Shown piece by piece: positions 1-9,433 of a stretch of DNA of 21,708 bases. The stretch covers positions 1 through 21,708 of the forward strand of contig JADRCO010001179.1 in NCBI GenBank assembly GCA_021464525.1, given 5' to 3'. A program made the translations under genes and the position numbers. Within the stretch, counting starts at the first letter, position 1, and each line of letters begins with the position of its first letter. Under the pieces are notes generated by a model. That model was not told the DNA's origin and made no database searches. It was given only the letters and a program-made list of their open reading frames with translations. Source of the DNA: Rhizophagus sp. LPA8_4_AMF (lineage: Eukaryota > Glomeromycota > Glomeromycetes > Glomerales > Glomeraceae).

Positions 1-229
1 ACCAATTCAGTATCTCTCCGTATGAAAAACGTATCTTTCAGTATGTAAACGTATTGTTCCATATAAATTCCGTATAAAAAACGTATCCACTTTTTTTATA
101 GGGCAATTAAACTTTTGAGTACAACTGGTAAACTATACTATTCACTATCATCAAGAGAATTTCTAATTTTTGGATTAATTGCTTTTTTATAATTTAGTAT
201 ATAAATTTCACCAAAAAGTCGTTTCAAAT
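1..229. other. AT-rich stretch with short CGTAT repeats
   Basis: No gene is supported here. Positions 20-88 contain several degenerate repeats of the form CGTATnAAAAACGTATC, at about 20, 31, 51, 72 and 83. On the - strand, 138-229 stays open in a different frame from the kinase fragment that ends at 230. It could be a shifted continuation of that fragment, but I recognise nothing in it. Confidence 0.4.
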
Positions 230-538
230 TCAATCTTGTTTATCATAATCCCACTTAGCTATCCATCCATCTAACCAAATTGCATCATAAACCGTACTGA
301 ATCCACCTTGAGCTAAAAATACAATATTTTTTAATCGATTATAAGGAATCCATTCAAGAAATTCGAAAGTATTTGTTTGCATTTAATTGTATTTCTTGAA
401 CAAACTTATCTATATTTTCATTTCCCACGCACTAGTCCAATTACCAAAATTTTGTTGAAATCTTTTAGAACATTCTTTACACCAATAATAATGTGTATTT
501 GGTTGATTACAACATAGACTAAATATTTGATTTAACAT
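230..538 (-). pseudogene. Protein kinase N-terminal fragment, frameshifted
   Basis: Reading the - strand from an ATG at 538 gives a Cys-containing leader (CCNQPNTHYYWCKECSKRFQ), then FGNWTS, a linker, EWIPYNRLKNIVFLAQ, and the glycine-rich ATP-binding loop GGFSTVY followed by DAIWLDGW. This order matches the start of the large Rhizophagus-type protein-kinase family, where a small Cys-rich segment and the NWTSGN...EWIPY linker precede the kinase N-lobe. Two frame changes break it, one just after NWTS and one before EFLEWIP, and the frame ends at a TGA at 230-232. Everything after the first beta strands, including the catalytic Lys, HRD and DFG motifs, is missing. It is therefore a dead remnant. 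The family assignment rests on motif recall, not a search. Confidence 0.65.
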
Positions 539-1524
539 TTGTTTTCATAAAAACCTAATTATTATCTTTAAAATCTAAATTGCTAGAATTATTTGAATTT
601 ATGGAATTAATGTTATTGATATTAATATTTTTCATCTTTAAATGATTTTTAGTACAGAGAAAACAAAAAGATCTTTAATTAAAAAAATTTTAATAATAAA
701 TTTAAGCTTCACATATAATATATAATGTTTGAAGTAATTGAAGTAATAATTGGAAATTTGAACCAAACGATATCTATACCATAATTGGAGTTTTCCTCCG
801 AAAAAAAATTAGTACCAATTTAGAAATTTTCCCGATCGCCAAGATGCCAAGACAATTTTGTGATCTACATCATATGAGAAGCGCATAAAAGTTTGGATTA
901 CTGTATAAATTATTGTAACTTGTAAGTAATAATAAATGTATATTATCTGTTAATTTCAATTGTAATCATAATAGTATGTTGTTATTTAAAGTTTTAAAAA
1001 CTTAATTTTTATCCGAATATTTCTGAAAATGATACATTCACGGAAAAAAACATGGAAATATAAAACACGAATCTACATTTTTTACAGAGTCTGGTCTCAT
1101 ACCTTTGCAGAAAGGTTAAAATCATGAGAAACATCATGTAACACTAAAACTCTCTCACATAATAATTATGTGGGTTACCATGCTTCTGACGCCACATAAG
1201 AAAATGCATCATTTTATTTATATCAAGTTGATTTGCTGGTCAACATAACCCAAGATCACTAATAAAAAAATAAATTATGTTTTATCATTTGAATTTATAG
1301 AATTATTAATGACAACGAAATTTTCATTTTTTAAACGAATTTTTATAAAATATACTATTTATTTTTACATATTTACTTTGCACAAAACAAGTTATAAATC
1401 TAAAAAAAAAAAAAATTCCATTACCCAAAATTTTCTTAGTGAATTAGATCAACAATAATTTTAAATTATATAATTAATTTTTCAGAAGAATACTAAGAAT
1501 AATGAAACGATTGAACGTCTAAAG

Positions 1525-1627
1525 GATCGGCACAATTTTTTGGTGCCCATTACACAAATTTTTTTAAAGGATAAAATAAATCATTTAAAATTACATTATA
1601 CCACAAAAGGATAACAGAGTGCCGATC
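1525..1627. repeat. Possible small TIR element
   Basis: GATCGGCAC at 1525-1533 is perfectly inverted as GTGCCGATC at 1619-1627, bounding about 103 bp of AT-rich DNA with no reading frame. The arms are more GC-rich than their surroundings, as in a small inverted-repeat element. They are only 9 bp and I found no convincing target-site duplication. Confidence 0.3.
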
Positions 1628-1681
1628 TTAGTGTGGAATTTTTTTTAAATTAACCACATTTGTTTGATAGAGACCACAATA

Positions 1682-1708
1682 AGTTCTTTTTTTAACCAAA
1701 AAAGAACT
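1682..1708. repeat. 11-bp hairpin
   Basis: AGTTCTTTTTT (1682-1692) pairs with AAAAAAGAACT (1698-1708) around a 5-nt loop. It is too far from any intact gene to be called a terminator with confidence. Confidence 0.4.
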
Positions 1709-2113
1709 AGAGTGATTCGCACATTACAAAGGAGAATGGACTTTTATAACTGATAAGGTTAGATTCTAAATTTAACGCACGTATCTATATTTATATCCCA
1801 CAAATCGTTTCCAAATAAAATAAAATAAATAAATAAATAATTCATGTTGCAGATCATATGAATACAATATTTCGATGACGACCAGATAAATTTATAGAAA
1901 GTATCAGGAATGTGTAGTGTGAAAAATTAAAAAATATTTAAATTCAATCGTAAATGAGAATTTTTTGTTAATTTTTCATGAACCTTCATAAAATTTTAAT
2001 TAATATGAAGCGAAATGTTTGTAATTTTATTTATTGTTAAACCGAGCCAAACAACTGCTAAACCAGTGATATTTCTTTTCCGATAAATTATGTAGTTGTT
2101 GCTTCATTTTTAT

Positions 2114-2332
2114 ATGCGTTTAGGAAGTGGTGATACATTGAACAGGGCTGCAACAACCATTGAATGAATAGTCAAGGAGATCAATCTATTTAAACGCCAC
2201 GATCCTTCCCATTTAAGGAGAAGCGATTCTAAATCCCCTCGAAATTCAGGCACTGTGATTGACATGAAGCATACCATCCTCGCATATTCAAAAAATCCAA
2301 ATGTGTTCGGTAGGTGTATTTTTCATTCATAA
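2114..2332 (+). pseudogene. Degraded coding island, family not recognised
   Basis: A patch less AT-rich than its surroundings. An ATG at 2114 opens a frame (MRLGSGDTLNRAATTIE) that stops at a TGA (2165-2167). It then stays open in the same frame for 54 codons with a balanced, protein-like composition, including KEINLFKRHDPSH and SGTVIDMKHTILAYSKN, until a TAA at 2330-2332. A potential splice donor (GGTAGGT) lies near 2309-2315. It may be a decayed exon or gene fragment just upstream of BTB copy 1. I do not recognise the family and give no function. Confidence 0.3.
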
Positions 2333-2344
2333 TATGGTAATAAA

Positions 2345-2421
2345 AAGTCACACACATTGACAGTTTATTATCAAAAAATAATATTTAAGATTAAATTTTT
2401 AGTTACAATCGTATGATAAGT
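2345..2421 (+). promoter_or_regulatory. Upstream module of BTB-TLDc copy 1, degenerate
   Basis: AAGTCAC (2345-2351), ATATTTAAGATTAA (from about 2381) and TTACAATCGTATGATAAG (about 2403-2420) align, in the same order and close spacing, with the boxes seen more clearly upstream of copies 2-5. The inverted repeat is not preserved here. Presence in all five copies suggests a core promoter region. The role is inferred. Confidence 0.5.
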
Positions 2422-2456
2422 TTTTTTATCCTTAAACTTAAGAAATAAACGTACAA

Positions 2457-3981
2457 ATGTCTTCAAATTTTTGGGCAGAATTATCCAATGATTACGAAAA
2501 ACTTTTTGAAACTGAAGTAGGATATGACGTTATTATTTACGCGGGAGAAGAACCAAATATTAAAGAATTTCATGCTCATTCAAATATTTTATGCATTAGG
2601 TCCGAATATTTTCGTTCTGCATTTTCTAATGAATGGGCAGAAAAGAAGGATGGAAAGTTTATTTACAGAAAGCCAAATGTTTCGCCTCACTTATTTAACA
2701 TCATTCTCAGGTAACAAAAAAAGCTTATATTATTAATTATTTAAAAATGTCAAATTAATAATTATTTAATCATATTTTAGGTTTATTTATTGTGGAAAAA
2801 TTGAATTGAAAAATCTGCAAGGACCAGATGCTTTGGAATTATTGACAACCGTAGATGAACTCAATATTCAACAATTAATTTCTCATATTCAAGAATATTT
2901 GGTTAAACATCGAACCGAATTTTTGTATCAAAACCCAACCGGTATACTTGAAACTGTTTATCAGCACGAAACATTTACGGATTTATGGAATTTTTGTCTT
3001 GAAACAATTTGTAAAGAACCTAAAATTTTATTTGATTCTGATAAATTTGTTAATCTAAAAGCGCCTTTATTGGAATTATTATTAAAAAGAGATGATTTAA
3101 GTATGAATGAAATCGACATTTGGGAAAGTTTATTGAAGTGGTGTTTTGCTCAAGAGAATAAGGAGAATGATCCAACAAAATGGAATAAGGATGATATTAC
3201 AAAGATTGAGAGATTATTACACAGGTTTATTCCATTAATTAGATTTTATGATATTGAACCTACAGATTTCTTTTACAAAGTTTATAATTATAAAGACGTC
3301 TTACCTAAAGATTTAATTCATGATCTTTTGGAATTTCATATAGTTCCTAATATGAAGCTTAAAACGAGCAAAACTCCATCAAGAAAACCAAATTTAAATT
3401 TTAAAATTGATTCAACCCTAATTCAATCAAACCATATTCCTCTATTTGCTTCATGGATTGATAAAAAACGTTCTTCTCATTACAATAATAAAAATATGGG
3501 TCCCTATGATTTCAAATTATTATATCATTCAGGTCGGGATGGATTTAACGCTGCATCATTTCATAGAAAATGTAATAATAAGGGAGCTACTATTTGGGTA
3601 GCAAAAATTCAAGGTACAACACAATTAATTGGAGGATATAATCCACTTGATTGGAATGGGAATGATGTTTGGAAAACCACTAGAGATAGTTTTTTATTTA
3701 AATTTACAGATGGAAAAGATATTTCTACTGCGAAATTAGGTTATGTTAATGATCCAGATAGTGCTATTTATTGTGTCGATTATCAAGGTCCACAAATGGG
3801 AGTTTTAATATGTCATGGTGATAATAAATGGGTTAATTATGATGATAATGCTACTTGCTATCCTGATATTGGTATTCCAAATACTTCAGATACTCCTAGT
3901 TTTGAAGTAGAATATTATGAAGTATTTCAAGTAATTAAAAAAAAAAAATGTATAAATAATTCGTATGTTAATAAAATTTGA
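2457..3981 (+). CDS. BTB-BACK-TLDc protein, copy 1
   Basis: Two exons, 2457-2710 and 2781-3981, with a 70-nt GT-AG intron (GTAACA...TTTTAG) at phase 2. AG|G restores Arg85 in IILRFIYCGKIEL. The product is 484 aa. BTB spans about residues 15-123, with the family core FHAHSNILCIRSEYFRSAF at 38-56. BACK follows at about 130-245 and TLDc at about 294-473 (FKLLYHSGRDG, GATIWVAKIQG, LIGGYNPLDW, YEVFQVIKK). BTB-BACK proteins often dimerise and serve as cullin-3 ligase substrate adaptors. TLDc is linked to oxidative-stress resistance and V-ATPase regulation in other eukaryotes, and its role here is unknown. The ATG is chosen because MSS(N/K)F(W/L) is shared by all five copies. The tail is odd: the paralogs stop after VIKK, but here a 12-A run replaces the stop and adds about 11 residues (KKCINNSYVNKI end). 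AATAAA motifs at 4026 and 4040 may serve polyadenylation. Closest relative in the window: copy 2. Confidence 0.9.
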
Positions 3982-4294
3982 AGTTGAAATTGAACTTAAT
4001 ATTTATTTGTTTTATTTTTTATATCAATAAATCATTTATAATAAAGATTTTACCTTTCAATATGGGGCAAATCTAAATTTTTAGAGTTTATTAAATTTGA
4101 ATACGGTTATTTGTAAAATCAATATATGAATATAATTTTGAATATCCAATTAATAAAACAAAGTTGTTTAAGAATACATTTGTTGTTAAAAGAACTGTTT
4201 AATTTAAGTCGATTATATATTTATAAATATTTATTTATTTACTATTTATTGTTTATTGTTTCGTTTATTATTAATATAATATTTAGCGGTAAAT
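3982..4294. other. Short spacer between copies 1 and 2
   Basis: AT-rich 3' flank of copy 1, with possible polyadenylation signals AATAAA at 4026-4031 and 4040-4045. The open frame at 4126-4308 is made almost entirely of AT-rich codons (Ile, Leu, Tyr, Phe), has no family features, and is not called as a gene. Confidence 0.5.
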
Positions 4295-4390
4295 CCGCAG
4301 TTAATTGAAGTCACGCAGTCATTCACATGACAAGTCGATCAAGTCGATCACATTTAAGGGTTAATTTATTTCTCCCAATCATATGACAAA
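4295..4390 (+). promoter_or_regulatory. Upstream module of BTB-TLDc copy 2
   Basis: Contains CCGCAG (4295), GAAGTCACG (4308-4316), the inverted repeat GTCAT-TCAC-ATGAC (4318-4331), a doubled AAGTCGATC (4332-4349), ACATTTAAGG (about 4350-4359) and CAATCATATGACAAA (about 4376-4390). The same boxes in the same order precede copies 3, 4 and 5. This points to a retained promoter with a possible dimeric transcription-factor site. The function is inferred. Confidence 0.6.
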
Positions 4391-4435
4391 AATTTTTTTT
4401 TTTAAACTTTAAAGTTTAAACGTACTTTTTTTAAA

Positions 4436-5907
4436 ATGTCTTCAAAATTTTGGACCGAATTATCCAATGATTATGAAAAACTTTTTGAAACTGAAATAGG
4501 ATATGACGTCATTATTTATGCAGGAGAAGAACCAAACATTAAGGAAACCCATGCTCATTCGAATATTTTATGCATTAGGTCTGAATATTTTCGTACAGCA
4601 TTCTCAACTGAATGGGCAGAAAAAAAGGATGGAAAATTTATTTTAAGGAAACCAAATGTTTCACCTCATTTATTTAAAATCATTCTTAGGTAACAAAACA
4701 AACGTATGTTAATAAATTTTAAAAATTTCAAAAACCAATAATTATTAAATTATATTTCAGGTTTATTTATTGCGGAAAAATTGAATTGGAACATTTACAA
4801 GGACCGGATGTATTGAAATTATTGATAGCTGTAGATGAACTTAATATCATTCCATTGATTTCTCATATTCAAGAATATTTAATTGAACATCAAACAGAAT
4901 TTTTACATCAAAATCCAACTGGTATTCTTGAAACTGTTTACGAACATGAAACTTTTATAGATTTATGGAATTTTTATCTTGAAAAAATTTGTGAAGAACC
5001 AAAAATTTTATTTAAATCTGATAAATTTATTAATTTAAAAGCATCTTTATTGGAATTATTATTAAAAAGGGATGATTTAAGTATGGATGAAATCAAAGTT
5101 TGGGAAGGGTTAATGAAGTGGTGTTTTGCTCAACAAAATGTGGAGAATGATCCAACTAAATGGAGTAAGGATGATTTTACAAAGATTGAAAGGTTATTGC
5201 GTAGGTTTATTCCATTAATTAGATTTTATGATATTGAACCTAAGGATTTCCTTTATAAGGTTTATATTTACAAAGACATCTTACCAAAAGATTTAATTCA
5301 TGATCTTTTGGAATTTCATATTGTTCCTAATATTAAACCCAAAACCAGTGTATCACCATCAAGAAAATCAAATTCAAAATATAGACTTGATTCAACCCTA
5401 ATTCAATCGAATCATACTCCTCTTTTTGCTTCATGGATTGATAAAAAAGATTCTTCGCATTATAATAATAAAAATAATCCTTATTATTTTAAATTATTAT
5501 ATCATTCTGGTCGTGATGGATTTGATGCTGCATCATTTCATAGAAAATGTAATAATAAAGGAGCTACTATTTGGGTAGCAAAAATTCAAGGTACAACACA
5601 GTTAATTGGAGGATATAATCCACTTGATTGGGATGGAACAGGTCGGAAAACTACTACAGATAGTTTTTTATTTAATTTTACAGATGGAAAAAATATTTCT
5701 ACTGCAAACTTAGGTTATGTTAAAAATCCTAATAATGCTATTTGTTGTTATAATAGTCAAGGTCCACAAATGGGTTATTTTTATTGTAATGGTAATAATG
5801 AATGGGCTAATGAAGATTATAATGCTATTCTTTATCCTGATATAGGTATTCCAACTTCAAAGTTTTCAGTAGATAATTATGAAGTATTTCAAGTAATTAA
5901 AAAATAG
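4436..5907 (+). CDS. BTB-BACK-TLDc protein, copy 2
   Basis: Exons 4436-4689 and 4761-5907 flank a 71-nt phase-2 intron (GTAACA...TTTCAG), giving 466 aa. BTB occupies about residues 15-123 (THAHSNILCIRSEYFRTAF), BACK about 130-245 (ILETVYEHETFIDLW, VWEGLMKWCF) and TLDc about 294-466. The reading frame is intact and ends at the standard family stop after VFQVIKK. It shares subgroup features with copy 1: GKIEL at the exon junction, HSGRDGF, HRKCNNKG and the TTQ in KIQGTTQLIGG. The loop after LDWDG is shorter than in copy 1. The intergenic distance from copy 1 is only about 450 bp, the tightest spacing in the array, which suggests this pair arose by direct tandem duplication. Intact domains and codon-level divergence from the paralogs argue for a functional gene. 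The BTB adaptor role is inferred from the family. Confidence 0.9.
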
Positions 5908-6240
5908 AAATATGAATTCAATTAATTCAATTATACTTTTTTTTTTTATTTTATTCTTTAAATCAATGATATATTTATTTATAAATTTAAGTTTTAAACT
6001 TGATATTTTGCAGTTATATTAATAAATTATCTATAATATAATTTTAACCAATTTTTAATTTTGGGAATAATTTTTTTTTGTATAAAAAGAGAAAGAAAAA
6101 TTTTATAAAATGTATTTATTGTAAAGTCTATTGACCAATGATTTGGAAATATAGACGCAATGTACATGAATATTTTTTCATACATAAACTGGCGTATAAA
6201 ATAAAGGTCAAAATTGAAAAATAGCTGCTGCAAATACTCA
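5908..6240 (+). repeat. 3' flank of copy 2, part of the duplicated unit
   Basis: TTGATATTTTGCAGTTATA (about 6000), TATTGTAAAGTCTATTGA (about 6116) and GTATAAAATAAAGG (about 6194-6207) align with blocks at similar positions downstream of copies 3, 4 and 5. AATAAA at 6021-6026 is a candidate polyadenylation signal. An open - strand frame at 6027-6233 is not conserved and is not called. Confidence 0.5.
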
Positions 6241-6603
6241 TATTTTGAAATTTAGTTTAACTCAGGAAATTGTATGATTATTGGCTCAGACATGAAAATT
6301 TAATTTCATGTCAACGCTTTTCATATGAATAGATATAATTGCAATATGACAGATCATATTATTTTGAAGCAATTATTATGATTTTCCTTAAAAAGATAAA
6401 TAAAATATTAAAACTAGTATAAAATATAAAAAAAATCATATATAGGATTTTAATTCTCTAAATAAATTATAAATGGTGTAACCACAGGAAATTGTAGAAT
6501 ATATACCAGACTAAATTTGCCTATCATTATTCCTAACCATTTGTTATTTAGTCATTTTCAGTCTAACATAATGTAAGCCAGAATATAATGCTAGTTAACA
6601 TCA
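6241..6603. other. AT-rich spacer
   Basis: No gene is seen. The motif GCCAGAATATAATGC near 6579-6593 resembles the GGCCAGAATT-type phrases near 8528, 18135, 18405 and 21159, which look like worn transposon ends. Confidence 0.3.
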
Positions 6604-6673
6604 TGAAATGACATAATGAGATGATTGTTCAATGACGTGTCATAATTTGTCATTTAAATCATTTGTCATTTCA
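6604..6673. repeat. Nested palindromic ATGAC/GTCAT array
   Basis: An outer perfect inverted repeat, TGAAATGACA (6604-6613) and TGTCATTTCA (6664-6673), encloses the inner inverted repeat ATGAC-GT-GTCAT (6632-6643) and further GTCATTT half-sites. The inner site contains TGACGT, the core bound by CREB/ATF-type bZIP factors. The array lies about 170-240 bp before the ATG of the degraded gene at 6846 and may be a leftover control region or a small mobile-element end. Confidence 0.4.
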
Positions 6674-6736
6674 GGTCATTTTTATTGATCGATTTTTTCA
6701 ATATTTAAACTTTCTTTTACAGAATAGAATAGTAGT

Positions 6737-6778
6737 CACAAGTAAAATATAGCCACAAGTAAAAATTCACAAGTAAAA
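6737..6778 (+). repeat. Three CACAAGTAAAA repeats
   Basis: Exact 11-bp copies start at 6737, 6754 and 6768 (spacings 17 and 14 bp), about 70-110 bp upstream of the ATG at 6846. They may be part of an old promoter or leader. No function is shown. Confidence 0.5.
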
Positions 6779-6845
6779 ATTTTTATTTCAATCAATAAAT
6801 TAATAAATTGTACTAATTCAAATAATAAATTAAACCACAATAACC

Positions 6846-7367
6846 ATGAATAACAAAAATAATGAAAATAAAATTTTTAGTCCAAGTCCTAGTTCATCAG
6901 ATGATGGGGTTACATGTCAGTCTAACACTATAATCATATTCATTTTATCGAATACTATCTGATACTCGAATGCAAATAAGGAAAATTAACAATGAGGTAG
7001 TAATAATAATAATAAAAGAAAGAAAAAGTTAACCAATGAACTTCAATAAGGTTGAACATTTTGAACATTGTCTAAAACTGATAAGATATAAATAAGAAAT
7101 TAATAAAAATGGTATAAATAAAAAATAATTATTTTTATCTCTGAGTTCATTAATATTAAAAAGTTGATACTTACTAATTTTATTAACGCTAATGATTTAA
7201 TCAACAATCTCTCGGGAAGGTTTAAGACAAGCTTTCACACGAAAGTCTTTGCTAAAAAAATAATATCAAAATTATTTAGCTACAGTACTGAAATCTGTTT
7301 TTCATTTGCTGAGGACGTTCAAAAAAAAAAAGAAAGGCTGCAAACTCCATATCCAAATGATGTGTAA
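6846..7367 (+). pseudogene. Degraded gene of unknown family
   Basis: From an ATG at 6846 one frame reads a Ser/Asn-rich start (MNNKNNENKIFSPSPSSSDD). It runs into a TGA at 6960, then resumes in the same frame with NKEN, stops at 6987 and 6993, and continues to a basic segment (GSNNNNKRKKKLTNELQ) before a TAA at 7047. After a noisy gap the same frame opens again at about 7150-7367, with SGRFKTSFHTKVFAKKIISK and SFAEDVQKKKERL, ending in TAA. The disordered start, nuclear-signal-like KRKKK and helical basic C-terminal part faintly recall an HMG-box-type nuclear protein, but spacing and key residues do not fit well. That is speculation. The in-frame stops say it is inactive. Confidence 0.35.
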
Positions 7368-8100
7368 TCAAAATTTAGGCTATTTCTTGAATGTAATTAA
7401 CCCAAATACAGGGAACGTTTCACATGATACTCCTCGTAACAAATTTAACGTTTAATAAAATATGACTTGAATGTAATAAACCAAATGAAATTCTTAATAA
7501 TGTAATTCTCACGATTTAAACAATGAAGTTAATTCAGGATTTGGCTTATGTAAAGAATGATAATATGTTAAATACAAGCAATGACTTGTACACTTCTAAT
7601 AGCTTTATATTTGCAATAAATTTTAAATAAAATATTGTGGTGATTTTCACCAGTTTGATTTTTAAATTTTATAAAAATAATATCAAATTAAATAATTAAC
7701 TATACATATATATTAAACAGTTATTGTATTTACAAGAAGAGATTTGTCTAAGGTCAAAAAGGCTATTTTTCAGGCTAGAGCTTTGCCTCAACAGAAAATA
7801 AACTAAAGATACTCTAAGATTTTTCTTAATTAACTGATACAATCCAGTTAATATTAATCGAGTATCTGGATTATGGATTTTCCATAGATGATAATCCGGA
7901 TTATACTTTCGGGTAACTATTAAAGTATATACTAAGTTTATCTTTTAAGCTATTTAAGTAAAATTAGTAAATTATATCGATATTTCACACTTTTCTAAAA
8001 TAAAAACGCACCATGTATAAAGAATAAATTGCAAAATACTGAAATGCAAAAGAATGAACATGCTTTCAAGTGAATATGATGAACAGACTTCTTAAAATTT
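7368..8100. other. Non-coding spacer with palindromes
   Basis: No gene is seen. TGGTGA-TTT-TCACCA forms a small hairpin near 7639-7653. ATAATCCGGATTAT (7891-7904) is a perfect 14-bp palindrome carrying the ATCCGG motif that is clustered at the window's right end. Confidence 0.4.
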
Positions 8101-8130
8101 CAAAATACACTCATATCAACTCCTGATAGC

Positions 8131-8301
8131 ATGGAAAGAATTGAAAATGATAAGGATAATAATAAAATTCAACCAAAGAAATGTAAATTGCATAGTTGGA
8201 TTTGGAGTTAAGGAAAATATCGTGCACATCCAACAAATATTTAAATGTTTTCTATTCATAAAGAATCCTTAAGGATTCTAGGTTTAAAAAACTTACTGAT
8301 G
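8131..8301 (+). pseudogene. Short fossil reading frame, unrecognised
   Basis: From an ATG at 8131 the frame has a charged start (MERIENDKDNNKIQPKKCKL), then HSWIWS, a TAA at 8209, GKYRAHPTNI, a TAA at 8242, and SIHKESLRILGLKNLL to a TAA at 8302. The composition is more protein-like than the surroundings. The SWxW segment followed by charged residues vaguely recalls the BED zinc-finger start of hAT transposases, but no Cys/His set can be confirmed. Confidence 0.22.
8262..8279. repeat. 18-bp perfect palindrome
   Basis: AGAATCCTTAAGGATTCT is exactly self-complementary. It lies inside the fossil frame at 8131-8301, so it may be incidental. Confidence 0.4.
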
Positions 8302-9310
8302 TAACCATGTAAGATGTGGATTTTCATGTTTAATTAATTATTAAAATAAAACATGCATAATTGCTGCGCAGATAATCTGATAATTCGAGCAACTCCAGTT
8401 TTTATTCGGGTTACTCATTACAACTTACATAAGATACTCGGATACAATTTTTCAAAACAGGTAATTCTAATTTAATCTTAAGACTATCCGTTTCCAAGCT
8501 CTACACCACCGGTGATTGTCATCTCTTAATTCTGGCCAAAATTTATAATTTGGTCAGAGTTTAAAATGCAAGTTTAAAAATTTTAACTTAAATAATAAAT
8601 ATGTTAACAAATATTGATTTGATATTAACCATGACAACTTTTAGTAAAATGAAAAAAATTAAAAAGTCAAATTTTGTGTTTTTCTCAAGAATATATCTGC
8701 GGGTGCGTGGTGATCACCACTGGTGAGATTTAATCCTTAAATAAAAATAAATAAAAAATATATATATTTAGAAAACAATTTTTTTTTAGAAAAAAAATGA
8801 ATCAAGTAGTTTGTGTAAAGAAAAAATAATTATGTTCCAATATATAATAATGCTTTAGTACATGAAATTATTAAGGGTTTAAATTAGGAAAAAAAAAAAT
8901 TTCATTTTATTATTTACCATATATTCATAAGATTTTTAGTTTTAATTATTGTACTTTGTATTAGGAAATAAAAACGTAATAAAATAAATTATTTATTAAA
9001 TACCGTAAATTTATGAATTTAGTGATAATTTTAAACGAACCATCATAATTTTTGATTAATGAAGCGAAAGCATTAAATCGGGTATTGTGTCAATTATTGT
9101 TTCATTTGAGGTAAAATCCGCCATCAGTCACGTCGGAAGATAATGTTATATTACTATGCCCTATTTTATATTCCTATTTTTTTTTTATTTTTTATGGAAA
9201 CTTTTCTGCTTATTTGTTCTTTAAAATGTCAAATATGATTTAATATTATCTGTAGTGAACTGAAACGAGTTTCCAAAATAAGATTAATGTTTCGTTATAT
9301 CAAATTAAAT
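8302..9310. other. AT-rich spacer with palindromic sites
   Basis: No gene is seen. TCTGGCCAAA (8531-8540) pairs with TTTGGTCAGA (8549-8558) with one mismatch. GTGGTGATCACCAC (8707-8720) is a perfect 14-bp palindrome. Low-complexity A/T runs fill about 8740-8900. ATCCGCCATCAGTCACG near 9116-9132 resembles the GAAGTCACG module and could be a second worn copy about 200 bp before the true copy-3 module. Confidence 0.4.
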
Positions 9311-9411
9311 CCGCAGTTAACGAAGTCACGCGATCATGTGCATGATTTGTTGATCCCCATAAAAGTTACATTTAAGGTTAATTATTTACTTCAAATCGTA
9401 TGACAAACTTT
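9311..9411 (+). promoter_or_regulatory. Upstream module of BTB-TLDc copy 3
   Basis: CCGCAG (9311), GAAGTCACG (9322-9330), the inverted repeat ATCATG-TG-CATGAT (9333-9346), ACATTTAAGGTTAATTATTTAC (about 9368-9389, one continuous box) and AATCGTATGACAAACT (about 9394-9409) match the other copies in order and spacing. A probable promoter. Confidence 0.6.
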
Positions 9412-9433
9412 TTATTCGTTACATTTTTTTACA

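Larger units (their letters stand above)
549..2113. other. Non-coding AT-rich region with small repeats
   Basis: No reading frame here looks like a protein. Visible structure includes a perfect inverted repeat CACATAA-TAA-TTATGTG (1156-1172), a homopolymer A run near 1400-1415, an AAAT-type microsatellite near 1815-1843, and the inverted repeats listed separately. Around 1085-1260 the phrases CTCATAC, ACGCCACATA and CAAGATCACTAAT recur near 14640-14700 and 15413-15425, which suggests worn copies of the same repeat. Confidence 0.4.

Noticed and set aside
4126..4308. Open frame of 60 codons between copies 1 and 2
   Set aside because: Its composition is just AT-rich codons (Ile, Leu, Tyr, Phe). 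It overlaps the copy 2 promoter module and no equivalent exists beside other copies.
4332..4349. Doubled AAGTCGATC as a CRISPR-like or tandem array
   Set aside because: Only two 9-bp units without spacers, inside a eukaryotic promoter module.
6027..6233. - strand open frame of 68 codons
   Set aside because: It lies in the duplicated 3' flank of copy 2, is not conserved in the flanks of other copies, and its composition is AT noise.
8707..8720. GTGGTGATCACCAC and a related hairpin near 7639 as ends of one element
   Set aside because: The two sites look more like direct than inverted relatives, about 1.07 kb apart, and no target-site duplication was found.
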